Source: Clostridiales bacterium (GTDB taxonomy: Bacteria > Bacillota > Clostridia > Oscillospirales > Oscillospiraceae). Taken from it: a stretch of DNA of 44,188 nucleotides. The notes under the pieces are model-generated. The model was not told the DNA's origin. It saw nothing but the letters and a program-made list of their open reading frames with translations, and did not search any database. Positions 1 through 6,175 of the stretch are shown here, one piece after another. Made by a program: the position numbers and the translations under genes. The DNA is taken from positions 1-44,188 of the forward strand of contig JALFJQ010000037.1 of the NCBI GenBank assembly GCA_022775085.1. The letters run 5' to 3'. The first letter of the stretch is position 1. Each line of letters starts with the position of its first letter.

Positions 1-144
1 TCCGTGGTTGCTTTTGTCGGAGGAATCGATGGCAGTCAGCCATTGTTCGATTTTATAATCCAGTTTGACTCCCAGTTTGATAGCAAGGGGCTGGAAACTG
101 CAGAAAGATTCTCGCCGATCATCAACAATCTCAAGGAGAAGTAA
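1..144 (+). CDS. C-terminal 47 residues of an unrecognised protein (5' end outside window)
   Basis: Frame 1 is open from the first base to a TAA at 142-144. The tail reads as a normal soluble protein, with alternating hydrophobic and acidic residues (FDFIIQFDSQFDSKGLETAE) and a charged end (NNLKEK). I do not recognise the family. It converges on, and overlaps by 14 bp, the truncated membrane-protein gene on the minus strand, so the overlap is probably a recombination junction and not an ancestral arrangement. The same codon register on the minus strand is also open across this stretch, so the choice of strand is an inference from composition and from the position of the stop. Confidence 0.4.
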   Translation, partial: SVVAFVGGIDGSQPLFDFIIQFDSQFDSKGLETAERFSPIINNLKEK

Positions 145-379
145 TACCGGCAGCAGAGAGACCTACGACACCCAAACCATAAAGGGCGGCAAAAGACCCC
201 ACACCACCAATGCCTGCTCCAAGGGCTCCGGCAAGAACCTCTGGAATAGCACTTTCCTTGATGGTCCGTTTGGAGTCATTAAGGGCTGCGGCTGCTTCGT
301 TTACAACATTTACTACTTGCTGAAGGGAGTCAACGCTTTGGAATACCATTTCCTTTTTCTTTTTTATATAATCACCCAT
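131..379 (-). CDS. Truncated glycine-rich membrane protein coupled to XRE regulator
   Basis: 82 residues. Residues 1-45 are a soluble, lysine-rich then amphipathic segment (QSVDSLQQVVNVVNEAAAAL). Residues 47-80 are a glycine-zipper hydrophobic stretch with GAGIGGVGS and LYGLGVVGLSAAG, then TSP and a stop. From memory of similar proteins, the glycine-rich part normally continues into a second hydrophobic segment and a long charged tail, so the TGA probably marks a truncation; this is not verified. Start chosen at 379 because ATGGGTGA overlaps the stop of the upstream XRE gene by 8 bp, the usual layout for translational coupling. The upstream in-frame extension is only the XRE gene read out of frame. 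Function unknown; membrane location is inferred. Confidence 0.6.
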   Translation of the reverse strand: MGDYIKKKKEMVFQSVDSLQQVVNVVNEAAAALNDSKRTIKESAIPEVLAGALGAGIGGVGSFAALYGLGVVGLSAAGITSP

Positions 380-878
380 CTTTTTTCTCCTTCGATGTTG
401 GCTTCTTTTTACTTGATGCGAATGCTTTAACAAGCCAAGCGTTTATGGCCGCAATTCCCGTTCCAAGGCCTAGCGGACCCAAAAGGGCTGTTCCACCGAC
501 GATCACCCCAGCGGCTTTCATCCACTCTTTGGAGACATCAGCACGGGTGGTAGTTCCTGCAAGAATAGAAGGGGCCATCATGTTTGCCTTCGACAAAAGT
601 TCATCTCTGTTTTCGGAACTATAGTTCTCTGGATGATCTACAAGAACATCCAACAAAACCTTGAGCATTTCGGTGTCTTCCGGTGCCTGTGCCATTTCCG
701 CGTCAAGAACGCTTCTCATGGCGATATACTGTGTCTTGGTCAGCTTGTTGCGACCGCTTTCAATATTGTTGATGGTCTGGCGAGTGACACCGATTTTCTC
801 GCCAAACTCCTCGGCTGTCCAACCAACGGTGCGTCGGATCAAAAGTAGATTGTTTTGCATACGAATTATTTCTTCCAT
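372..878 (-). CDS. XRE-family helix-turn-helix regulator with a C-terminal membrane segment
   Basis: 168 residues. Residues about 8-62 form a Cro/C1-type HTH: the recognition region GVTRQTINNIESGRNKL is typical of XRE proteins. A charged linker (about 70-120) leads to a glycine-rich hydrophobic segment (AAGVIVGGTALLGPLGLGTG) and a lysine-rich end, suggesting a DNA-binding protein that can sit at the membrane or form a glycine-zipper contact with its partner. The ATG at 878 follows GGGAGGTGCGAAT, a strong ribosome binding site. It is first in a two-gene operon with the truncated glycine-rich protein (8-bp overlap). A perfect 10-bp inverted repeat overlaps its promoter, so autorepression is likely. 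It belongs to the decayed mobile region; its exact role is unknown. Confidence 0.8.
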   Translation of the reverse strand: MEEIIRMQNNLLLIRRTVGWTAEEFGEKIGVTRQTINNIESGRNKLTKTQYIAMRSVLDAEMAQAPEDTEMLKVLLDVLVDHPENYSSENRDELLSKANMMAPSILAGTTTRADVSKEWMKAAGVIVGGTALLGPLGLGTGIAAINAWLVKAFASSKKKPTSKEKKDG

Positions 879-901
879 ATTCGCACCTCCCGCCTGTACA
901 T

Positions 902-933
902 ATAATATCCCTTGACAATAAATTTGTCAAGGG
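902..933 (-). promoter_or_regulatory. Promoter of the XRE operon with overlapping palindromic operator
   Basis: On the minus strand TTGACA (925-930), a 17-bp spacer and TATTAT (902-907) precede the XRE gene. A perfect inverted repeat, CCCTTGACAA / TTGTCAAGGG with a 5-bp centre (909-933), covers the -35 box and most of the spacer, the position expected of a repressor operator. The likely ligand is the XRE protein itself. Confidence 0.75.
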
Positions 934-1004
934 GTTGAAAATAGCCTTTGCAGAAAAGCCACAAAAAAACAGGCGCATCGGATTTTACACCGCAACGACT
1001 GTTT

Positions 1005-1199
1005 TTACACTGCAAAGGTACACTTTTTAATTTTGCCTATTCCTTGTATCAAACTCGGTATGATTATTTCCAAAAAGCGACTGTCAACACGCTCTGTTTC
1101 CTGTTTTACGAGGTCAAGCATGGCGTTGACTTCACGCTCAGCGGTAAACACTTCGCCGTGATCGGCAACCCTTTTCTTCGATTTGATTTGCTTTTCCAT
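1005..1199 (-). pseudogene. N-terminal stub of an N6-adenine DNA methylase
   Basis: 64 residues. The first 44 (for example RVADHGEVFTAEREVNAMLD and QETERVDSRFLE) match the conserved N-terminus of a family of large DNA methylases of restriction-modification or conjugative islands, in which RFLE is followed by the SAM-binding motif PACGDGNFL. Here the sequence switches after RFLE to an unrelated tail and stops, so the SAM-binding and catalytic motifs are gone. The break lies near 1066. The start ATG at 1199 is preceded by AGGGTTGG and by a TATAAT box, so the remnant may still be transcribed. It lies between the integrase stub and the XRE gene, consistent with a deleted island. The family assignment is from memory of the motif, not a search. 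Confidence 0.65.
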
Positions 1200-1233
1200 G
1201 TTGATACCAACCCTTTTTCGGGGAATTTGATCT

Positions 1234-1262
1234 ATTATAGCATAAAAGAGCAAAAATGAATA
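1234..1262 (-). promoter_or_regulatory. Probable promoter of the methylase stub
   Basis: Minus strand: TATTCA (1257-1262), 17 bp, TATAAT (1234-1239), 35 bp before the ATG at 1199. The -35 box is weak. Confidence 0.4.
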
Positions 1263-1284
1263 GCTTTGGAGCGGCTTCTGTCGT

Positions 1285-1737
1285 TTATTTTTTTCCTGTC
1301 TTAAGCAGCACAATGTTGTAGTCCCGAAGTTCCGTGTAATTGTGCTTATCCAGAGCCTTTAGAAAGGCCTGAATGTCCCTGATTTCCGCAGGCTGAACAT
1401 TTCCTTCATCTCGCACTTTCTTCAGTTCCAGTTTCTCGAAGGGGTTGTAGGGGATGTAGTCTTGCTTTGCCGCCCATGCAAATAGGGCATGAAGATACTG
1501 GTAAGGATGATTGAATCTGGCAGGACTGGTTTTGGGAATGTCAGCGAAGTATTCCAGAATTTCAATCTTCAGGACATCCACATCCAAGGAGTTTTGGGAT
1601 TGTTCAAGAAACTTGTCGATGTACTTTTTGTAGTCGTTCAGGGTTCGTTCCCGAACCTTCTGAGCCTTTTTCAGGGCAAGAAACTCATTGGCAACTTCTG
1701 CCAAAGTTCGGTCATCACAGACCATTTTCATTCGCAT
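1285..1737 (-). pseudogene. Tyrosine recombinase/integrase, catalytic domain missing
   Basis: 150 residues. Residues about 8-90 form the SAM-like core-binding domain of phage/ICE integrases (TLNDYKKYIDKFLEQ, YQYLHALFAWAAKQDYIPYN, then NPFEKLELKK), followed by the linker into the catalytic domain (LRDYNIVLLKTG). In intact relatives that last stretch continues as TGIR with the first catalytic arginine; here it ends in KK and TAA, so the whole R-H-R-Y catalytic domain is absent. The ATG at 1737 follows GAGGTG. The integrase lies about 130 bp from the 3' end of tRNA-Trp, the classic position for an element integrated at a tRNA. It is almost certainly inactive. Confidence 0.75.
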
Positions 1738-1824
1738 ACTTTGCACCTCACAATTTGTCAAAACCGTAGGCTCAGAAGCATTTTTTGAGTTTCTTGAAAT
1801 CCGTAACGTGAACTTTTCGACAAC

Positions 1825-1867
1825 AAAAAATTGGGAATTTACGAGATTTCTCGTAAATTCCCAATTT

Positions 1868-1868
<1 letters not shown>
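1825..1868 (-). terminator. Terminator of the tRNA operon
   Basis: A perfect 16-bp inverted repeat (1831-1846 with 1849-1864, arm TTGGGAATTTACGAGA) extends by 4 further A-T pairs and is followed on the minus strand by a T-run (1825-1830). It directly follows tRNA-Trp. Confidence 0.85.
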
Positions 1869-1943
<75 letters not shown>

Positions 1944-1977
1944 GTATGTTATTTGAAAGGCGAAGGCCTGAACTTCT

Positions 1978-2054
1978 TGGTGGGCCTTCAGGGACTCGAA
2001 CCCGGGACTATCCGGTTATGAGCCGGAGGCTCTAACCAACTGAGCTAAAGGCCC
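1978..2054 (-). tRNA. tRNA with CAU anticodon (Ile2 or elongator Met)
   Basis: 77 nt including encoded CCA. Acceptor GGGCCTT/AAGGCCC, D-arm GCTC...GAGC, anticodon loop CTCATAA with anticodon CAT, T-loop GGTTCGAGTCC. The body resembles Firmicute tRNA-Ile2, whose C34 is changed to lysidine by TilS, but elongator Met cannot be excluded by eye. It is not initiator Met (no run of three G-C pairs in the anticodon stem). Confidence 0.9.
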
Positions 2055-2087
2055 GTAAAGGAAGGTGAACTCGTCACCACGCAGGAT

Positions 2088-2116
2088 ATTATAGCATCAA
2101 ATCTGCGGTCTGTCAA
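2088..2116 (-). promoter_or_regulatory. Consensus promoter of the tRNA operon
   Basis: Minus strand TTGACA (2111-2116), 17-bp spacer, TATAAT (2088-2093), about 34 bp upstream of the CAU tRNA. It is a perfect sigma-A consensus, fitting a stable RNA operon. Confidence 0.85.
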
Positions 2117-2161
2117 GAAATTTCTTTGCCGTTGGAGAGAAATCACGGAAAGCGGACGATA

Positions 2162-2195
2162 CGCCCGGAAGATGCCGACCTTCCGGGCGTTTTTT
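2162..2195. terminator. Hairpin after rqcP (T-run on the plus side)
   Basis: CGCCCGGAAG (2162-2171) pairs with CTTCCGGGCG (2180-2189) around an 8-nt loop, followed on the plus strand by six T (2190-2195). It sits immediately after the rqcP stop. On the minus strand, where the operon ends, there is no U-tract, so its role as terminator for rqcP is uncertain; it would stop plus-strand readthrough efficiently. Confidence 0.5.
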
Positions 2196-2434
2196 CAGAT
2201 TTCCTTGTACATTCCGGCTGCGTCGTCCTTGCGGACATTGTCGGAAACCTCCAGAACCTCAACGGCTACGGTGCGGGCGCCCATGGAGATTTCAATGCGG
2301 TCGCCAACCTTCACGTCGTAGCTGGCCTTGACCACCCGGCCGTTGACGCTGATGCGCCCGTTGTCGCAGGCTTCGTTGGCCACGGTACGGCGTTTGATCA
2401 GCCGGGAGACCTTGAGAAATTTATCCAGACGCAT
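2195..2434 (-). CDS. rqcP: RqcP (YabO), S4-domain ribosome quality-control factor
   Basis: 79 residues, almost entirely one S4 RNA-binding domain: MRLDKFLKVSRLIKRRTVAN, then GRISVNGRVVKASYDVKVGD. In Firmicutes RqcP (formerly YabO) works with RqcH on stalled 50S subunits to add alanine tails to incomplete chains. The length matches the family (about 80-90). It begins 3 bp after the hup stop, so the two are co-transcribed; the same hup-rqcP pair with a flippase gene upstream is common in Clostridia and resembles the Bacillus yab cluster. Nothing looks damaged. Confidence 0.93.
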   Translation of the reverse strand: MRLDKFLKVSRLIKRRTVANEACDNGRISVNGRVVKASYDVKVGDRIEISMGARTVAVEVLEVSDNVRKDDAAGMYKEI

Positions 2435-2437
2435 AGC

Positions 2438-2713
2438 TTACTTGGCAACGCTGTCCTTCAGGGCCTTGCTGGCCTTGAAGCCGGGCACCCGGGTGGCGGG
2501 GATTTCGATGGTTTCCTTGGTGTGAGGGTTGCGGCCGACGCGGGCCTCCCGATCCTTGGTCTCAAAGATACCGAAGCCGGAGATCTGCACCTTCTCACCC
2601 TTTACAAGAGCGGCGGTGATGGCATCGATGGCAGCGTTCAGAACACGCTCGGAATCCTTCTTGGACAGGCCGGTGCTCTCGGCACAGGCGGAAATCAATT
2701 CGGTTTTATTCAT
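2438..2713 (-). CDS. hup: HU-type nucleoid DNA-binding protein
   Basis: 91 residues, the normal length of HU. MNKTELISA at the start, the dimerisation core with ALVKGEKVQISGFGIFE, the beta-arm segment (REARVGRNPHTKETIEIPA) and the closing PGFKASKALKDSV are all present. HU binds and bends double-stranded DNA without sequence specificity and compacts the nucleoid. The start at 2713 is chosen because AGAGGA lies 9 nt upstream and the family begins with MNKTEL; the longer frame would add 22 unrelated residues. It is first in an operon with rqcP and has its own probable promoter at 2751-2779. Confidence 0.95.
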   Translation of the reverse strand: MNKTELISACAESTGLSKKDSERVLNAAIDAITAALVKGEKVQISGFGIFETKDREARVGRNPHTKETIEIPATRVPGFKASKALKDSVAK

Positions 2714-2750
2714 AATCGTATATCCTCTTTTCTGCGGAAAAATCTTCAAT

Positions 2751-2779
2751 AGCTTAACATAACTCTCTGAAAAATGCAA
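2751..2779 (-). promoter_or_regulatory. Probable hup-rqcP promoter
   Basis: Minus strand TTGCAT (2774-2779), 17 bp, TAAGCT (2751-2756), about 38 bp before the hup start. Both boxes depart from consensus at two positions. Confidence 0.5.
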
Positions 2780-2798
2780 GATAATTTTGCGAAATTCC

Positions 2799-4394
2799 TC
2801 ACAATTTGAGTATCTTTGCGATTTTGGCGCCCTTGGGAAGGAGCAGGCAGTCAGCTCTGGTAATGGCTTTCAGCTTGACTGCGGCGAAAGCGTAGACGCA
2901 TACGCCAACCATGACAGGCAGCGCGCACAGCACCAGACGGCTGTTCAGACCCAGAGCAATCAGCCCCCGGTAGCAGCCATAGACTGACGCACCCATGATG
3001 GCGGCGGACAGGAAGGGCCGCAGAAGATTTTTCAGTACCGCGGGGGGATTTTCCAGCAGGGTGCGCAGGGAGTACAGGTTCAGAATGCCGATGGACACGT
3101 AGCACACCAGAATACCGATGGGGGTGCCCAGAATGTTGATCTGGGGATTACCCGTTAGGATATACACGGCGATGAGGTTCAGCACGCCGCCGATGAGCAT
3201 ATTTACCACCGGACGTCCCGCATGGCCGTGGGCCTGCATAATGGCGGTGGTGACCATGACCGTAGCATTAAAGGCGATGGCAATGGCAAATACGAACATG
3301 AGCCGGGTGGCAAGATCCAGGTCGGCTCCCGAATAGCGGCCCAGCAATGCGGTGACGGGTCGTGCCAACACCGCGAGGCCAAAGGCGCAGGGCATGGAGA
3401 TAAGACCGGTGATGCGTGCGGCGGATTCTTCGGTGTTTTTGGCTTCGGCGCTTTTGCACAGGGTCAGCTGAGCAGTGATGGCGGGGATGACGCTGATGGT
3501 GATGGGGGTGATGAAGGCACAGGGCATATTGAAGATGGTCAGACACATGCCATAGATGCCCCGCATGGTGTCGGCGGCGGCCTGGGTATAGCCCAGATTC
3601 AGCAGCTGGCCCATGTAGATTTTCGTCTCCATCATGGTGAAGAACTGCAAAATGGCGGAGCCCACGGTGATGGGCACGGCGATCATCATCAGGCCCTTGG
3701 CGGTGTCAGCGTAGGAGCGGGGCTCCTCGGTGGTCACAGGCAGGAAAACATAGCTCTTGCGGAAGCAGAAGTACAGATAAATGGAGGACACCAGACAGCT
3801 GGCGGTGACACCCAAAATCGCGCCGCCTGCCGCCAGCGGCACGCTGCCGGTGGTTTTCAGAAAGAACAAGGCGGCGAGCATACCCACGATCAGCTTCACC
3901 ACCGCCTCGATGACCTGAGAGATGGAGGTGGGGATCATGTTGCTCTGACCCTGGAAGAAGCCCCGGAAGGTGCTCATGATGCAGATCAGCAGTACGCAGG
4001 GGCCGAGACAGCCGATGGCGGCCCAAGCGTCGGGCTGGTTCTGGAACTGGGCAAGCTCCCGGCAGAACACCGTCATGAGCAATGTGCCCGTGATGCCGAG
4101 ACCAAGGAAAATGCCCCGGGCGGTGTGATAAATCCGGCGCACCTGATTGTAGTGCTTCAGGGAGCTGGCCTGAGAGATCATTCGGCTCATGGCTACGGGC
4201 AGGCCCGCCGTGGAGATCATCAGCAGCACATTATAAATATCGTAGGCGGTATTGAAATAGCCGAAGCCCTGGGAGCCGATGATGGCGTTCAGGGGAATCT
4301 TATACAGCGCGCCGATGATCTTGACAATGGCGGTAGCCATGGCAAGCAGGGCAGTGCCGTGAAGAAAATTCTGTTTTTTCTGAGCGTCAGACAT
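2799..4394 (-). CDS. SpoVB/MurJ-like polysaccharide flippase (MATE/MOP superfamily)
   Basis: 531 residues with about 14 membrane segments. The N-terminus (LHGTALLAMATAIVKIIGAL, then YKIPLNAIIG and YFNTAYDIYNVLL) is typical of the SpoVB/YtgP branch of the MOP exporters, which move lipid-linked sugars such as lipid II precursors across the cytoplasmic membrane. The start at 4394 (MSDAQKKQ) has GAAAGGACG upstream; the longer frame adds 23 arginine-rich residues from a repeat. Downstream lie hup and rqcP; in related genomes this flippase lies beside MazG, HU and RqcP, and in Bacillus the equivalent yabM lies by spoVT. A role in sporulation cortex or general wall synthesis is inferred from family and neighbours. 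Confidence 0.85.
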   Translation of the reverse strand: MSDAQKKQNFLHGTALLAMATAIVKIIGALYKIPLNAIIGSQGFGYFNTAYDIYNVLLMISTAGLPVAMSRMISQASSLKHYNQVRRIYHTARGIFLGLGITGTLLMTVFCRELAQFQNQPDAWAAIGCLGPCVLLICIMSTFRGFFQGQSNMIPTSISQVIEAVVKLIVGMLAALFFLKTTGSVPLAAGGAILGVTASCLVSSIYLYFCFRKSYVFLPVTTEEPRSYADTAKGLMMIAVPITVGSAILQFFTMMETKIYMGQLLNLGYTQAAADTMRGIYGMCLTIFNMPCAFITPITISVIPAITAQLTLCKSAEAKNTEESAARITGLISMPCAFGLAVLARPVTALLGRYSGADLDLATRLMFVFAIAIAFNATVMVTTAIMQAHGHAGRPVVNMLIGGVLNLIAVYILTGNPQINILGTPIGILVCYVSIGILNLYSLRTLLENPPAVLKNLLRPFLSAAIMGASVYGCYRGLIALGLNSRLVLCALPVMVGVCVYAFAAVKLKAITRADCLLLPKGAKIAKILKL

Positions 4395-4417
4395 GAAAAA
4401 CGTCCTTTCAGGAGAGT

Positions 4418-4493
4418 GGCGGCAAGGCCGCCTGCTAATGCGGGCCGCAGGGCGGCCAGCCAATGCGTTACGAACACTGGGTGGTCATCGTAC
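4418..4493. repeat. Intergenic palindromic repeat, related to 14734-14793
   Basis: A 15-bp hairpin (GGCGGCAAGGCCGCC) is followed by AATGCG and a CACTGGGTGGTCATCGTACA segment. The same order, with substitutions, occurs at 14734-14793. This stretch and the repeat at 4568-4688 fill most of the 394-bp gap between the flippase and amidohydrolase genes; the rest (4690-4788) holds only a short C/G palindrome near 4725 and no gene I can support. Confidence 0.45.
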
Positions 4494-4567
4494 ATCCTTA
4501 GGGCCCCTCGACCGATAGTGCTCGGTAATGTGGTAAATAATACTTTGGCGAAGGTGACGATAAACCA

Positions 4568-4688
4568 TGTCATTGCGAGGAGCGAAGCGACGTGGCAATC
4601 CGTACTCCTTTTAGCACCGGGTACGTTATCGGAACGTGAAAAGGGGAACGGATTGCCACGCCAGTCTGCGGACTGGCTCGCAATGACA
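4568..4688. repeat. TGTCATTGCGA family inverted repeat, long copy
   Basis: The 121-bp unit starts TGTCATTGCGAGGAGCGAAG and ends with CTGGCTCGCAATGACA, its inverted terminus; inside, GTGGCAATCCGT and ACGGATTGCCAC form a second inverted pair. Related copies lie at 7614-7653 (minimal hairpin) and 26952-27066. This is a widespread class of intergenic palindromic repeat in bacteria; no protein is encoded. Confidence 0.8.
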
Positions 4689-4788
4689 TACTAATTCGCT
4701 AAATTGGTATTTCGCTCAGTAATACCTTCCCCCCGGGGGAAGCTATGGGCGCTCCCGCGCCAGTACAGCTAAATTCCCCTTTACCGGA

Positions 4789-6105
4789 TTATTTTGTTTC
4801 CTCAAACAATCTGGGAATGGCATAGGTGGTCAGTTCCTCCACCACTTCTTTCAGGTCAATGGTTGGGAAGGCACCGTTTTGGTAGAGAATTTTGCCCCGA
4901 ACCATGGTCATAGCCACGTCGCCGCCCTTGGCAGACCAGAGCAGACCGTTGAGAACGTTGTGGCAGGGCATCAGGTGGGGGGCGGTGAAGTCAATGAGCG
5001 CGATGTCCGCGTCCATGCCCACTTCCAGCATACCGCATTCCTTGCCGCGGCCCTGAGCCTGAGCGCCGCTGACGGTGGCCATCATCAGGGCGGCGGAGGC
5101 GGGCAGGGCGGCACTGTCGCCGCCTTCCTTCCGGGTATCCATGGCGGCAAAGCGCATGACCTCGAACAGATCAAGATTGCCGCATTCGATTGCCCCGCCG
5201 GTGCCGAGGGCTACGTTCATGCCGGATTTTACAGACTCCAGAATGGGGGTGGAAGCCTGACCGGATTTGTAGGCGGCGACGGGAGTAGCCACGGCGGTGA
5301 CGTGCTTTTTCCCTAACAGTTTACGCTCATGAGGCTCCAGATATGTACAGCCCGCGGCAGTGGCGGGGACGCAGAACAGGTTGTGGCAGCTTAACAGCTC
5401 TCCCGGACCCATGCCGGTGCGGTCTAAGCAGGATTCCACCTCGCCCTTGGTTTCCGCAAGGTGCAGCTGCATCCCGATACCCGCTTCACTGGCGTAGCCT
5501 GCCAGTCCCTCCCACAGACGGTAGTTGCTGGTGTACTCGGCGTAGATGCCCGCGTCAATTTTGATACGGCCATTGTCATAGCCATTCCACTTGTCCACCA
5601 CCCGCACAAGCTCCTGGCACTGTTCGTCGGTCTCAAAATCGAAATCCTCGCTGGGGTCAATGAAGCGGTAGCTGGACAGGGCCAGATTGGCCTTGATGCC
5701 GGACTGTGCAACGGCCTCGGCGGTGGCATTGGGGTAATAATAGAGGTCGGAAACGGAGGTGATGCCGAAGCGCAGGCACTCGGCGATGGCAAGCAGTGCC
5801 GCCGCCTTGGCGCTGCGGGAGTCCATTTTGGCTTCCTTTTGGAGCAGTGCCTGCAAGGCTTCCGTGTTGCCTAAGTCGTCGGTGTAGCTGCGAAGCCCGG
5901 CGGTCGCCAGATGGGTGTGGCAGTTGATTAGGCCGGGCATCGCCACCATGCCGGTGCCGTCAATGATGGTTCTCGGCGGCTGGGCCGGGGCGGATTTGGA
6001 AATGGAGACGATTTTGCCGCCGTCGATGCCGATGTACGCGCCGAAAATGACCTCCATCCGGGGGTTCATGGTCACGGCGGTGACGTTGGAAATCAAAGTG
6101 TCCAA
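4789..6105 (-). CDS. Amidohydrolase of the MtaD/SsnA/Atz-Trz type with altered active site
   Basis: 438 residues; N-terminal beta-sandwich strand (DTLISNVTAVTMNPR) then a TIM-barrel. Relatives deaminate S-adenosylhomocysteine, methylthioadenosine or guanine, or dechlorinate triazines. Seen: the first metal motif NCHTHL (H63, H65) and the beta-5 histidine in QLHLAETKGE (about 214). Not seen: the beta-6 histidine (AHC in relatives) is glycine in TAAGC (about 250), and the catalytic aspartate of LGTDG is glycine in ALGTGGAI (about 301). The codons were read directly, so these are in the sequence. Activity is therefore doubtful or changed. Start is TTG at 6103-6105: GAAAGG lies 9 nt upstream and the family begins MDTLI. 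It is the last gene of the minus-strand series after hemZ. Confidence 0.8.
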   Translation of the reverse strand: MDTLISNVTAVTMNPRMEVIFGAYIGIDGGKIVSISKSAPAQPPRTIIDGTGMVAMPGLINCHTHLATAGLRSYTDDLGNTEALQALLQKEAKMDSRSAKAAALLAIAECLRFGITSVSDLYYYPNATAEAVAQSGIKANLALSSYRFIDPSEDFDFETDEQCQELVRVVDKWNGYDNGRIKIDAGIYAEYTSNYRLWEGLAGYASEAGIGMQLHLAETKGEVESCLDRTGMGPGELLSCHNLFCVPATAAGCTYLEPHERKLLGKKHVTAVATPVAAYKSGQASTPILESVKSGMNVALGTGGAIECGNLDLFEVMRFAAMDTRKEGGDSAALPASAALMMATVSGAQAQGRGKECGMLEVGMDADIALIDFTAPHLMPCHNVLNGLLWSAKGGDVAMTMVRGKILYQNGAFPTIDLKEVVEELTTYAIPRLFEETK

Positions 6106-6120
6106 TGAAAACAACCTTTC

Positions 6121-6158
6121 AAATCAGATACAAGATACGAGATACAAGATAGAAGATA
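6121..6158. repeat. Short tandem GATACAAGAT-like repeat
   Basis: About three to four imperfect copies of a 10-bp unit (GATACAAGAT, GATACGAGAT, AGAAGAT) between the hemZ stop and amidohydrolase start. No gene in the 70-bp gap. Confidence 0.6.
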
Positions 6159-6175
6159 TTCAGTGCTGTGCCGCT

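Noticed and set aside
1..150. Minus-strand open frame in the same register as the plus-strand tail
   Set aside because: It lies beyond the stop of the glycine-rich gene in another frame, has no start or homology I recognise, and does not resume the glycine-rich sequence. Not fully excluded.
3222..4694. Plus-strand open frame of 490 codons opposite the flippase
   Set aside because: Shadow; the minus strand encodes a clean 14-helix transporter.
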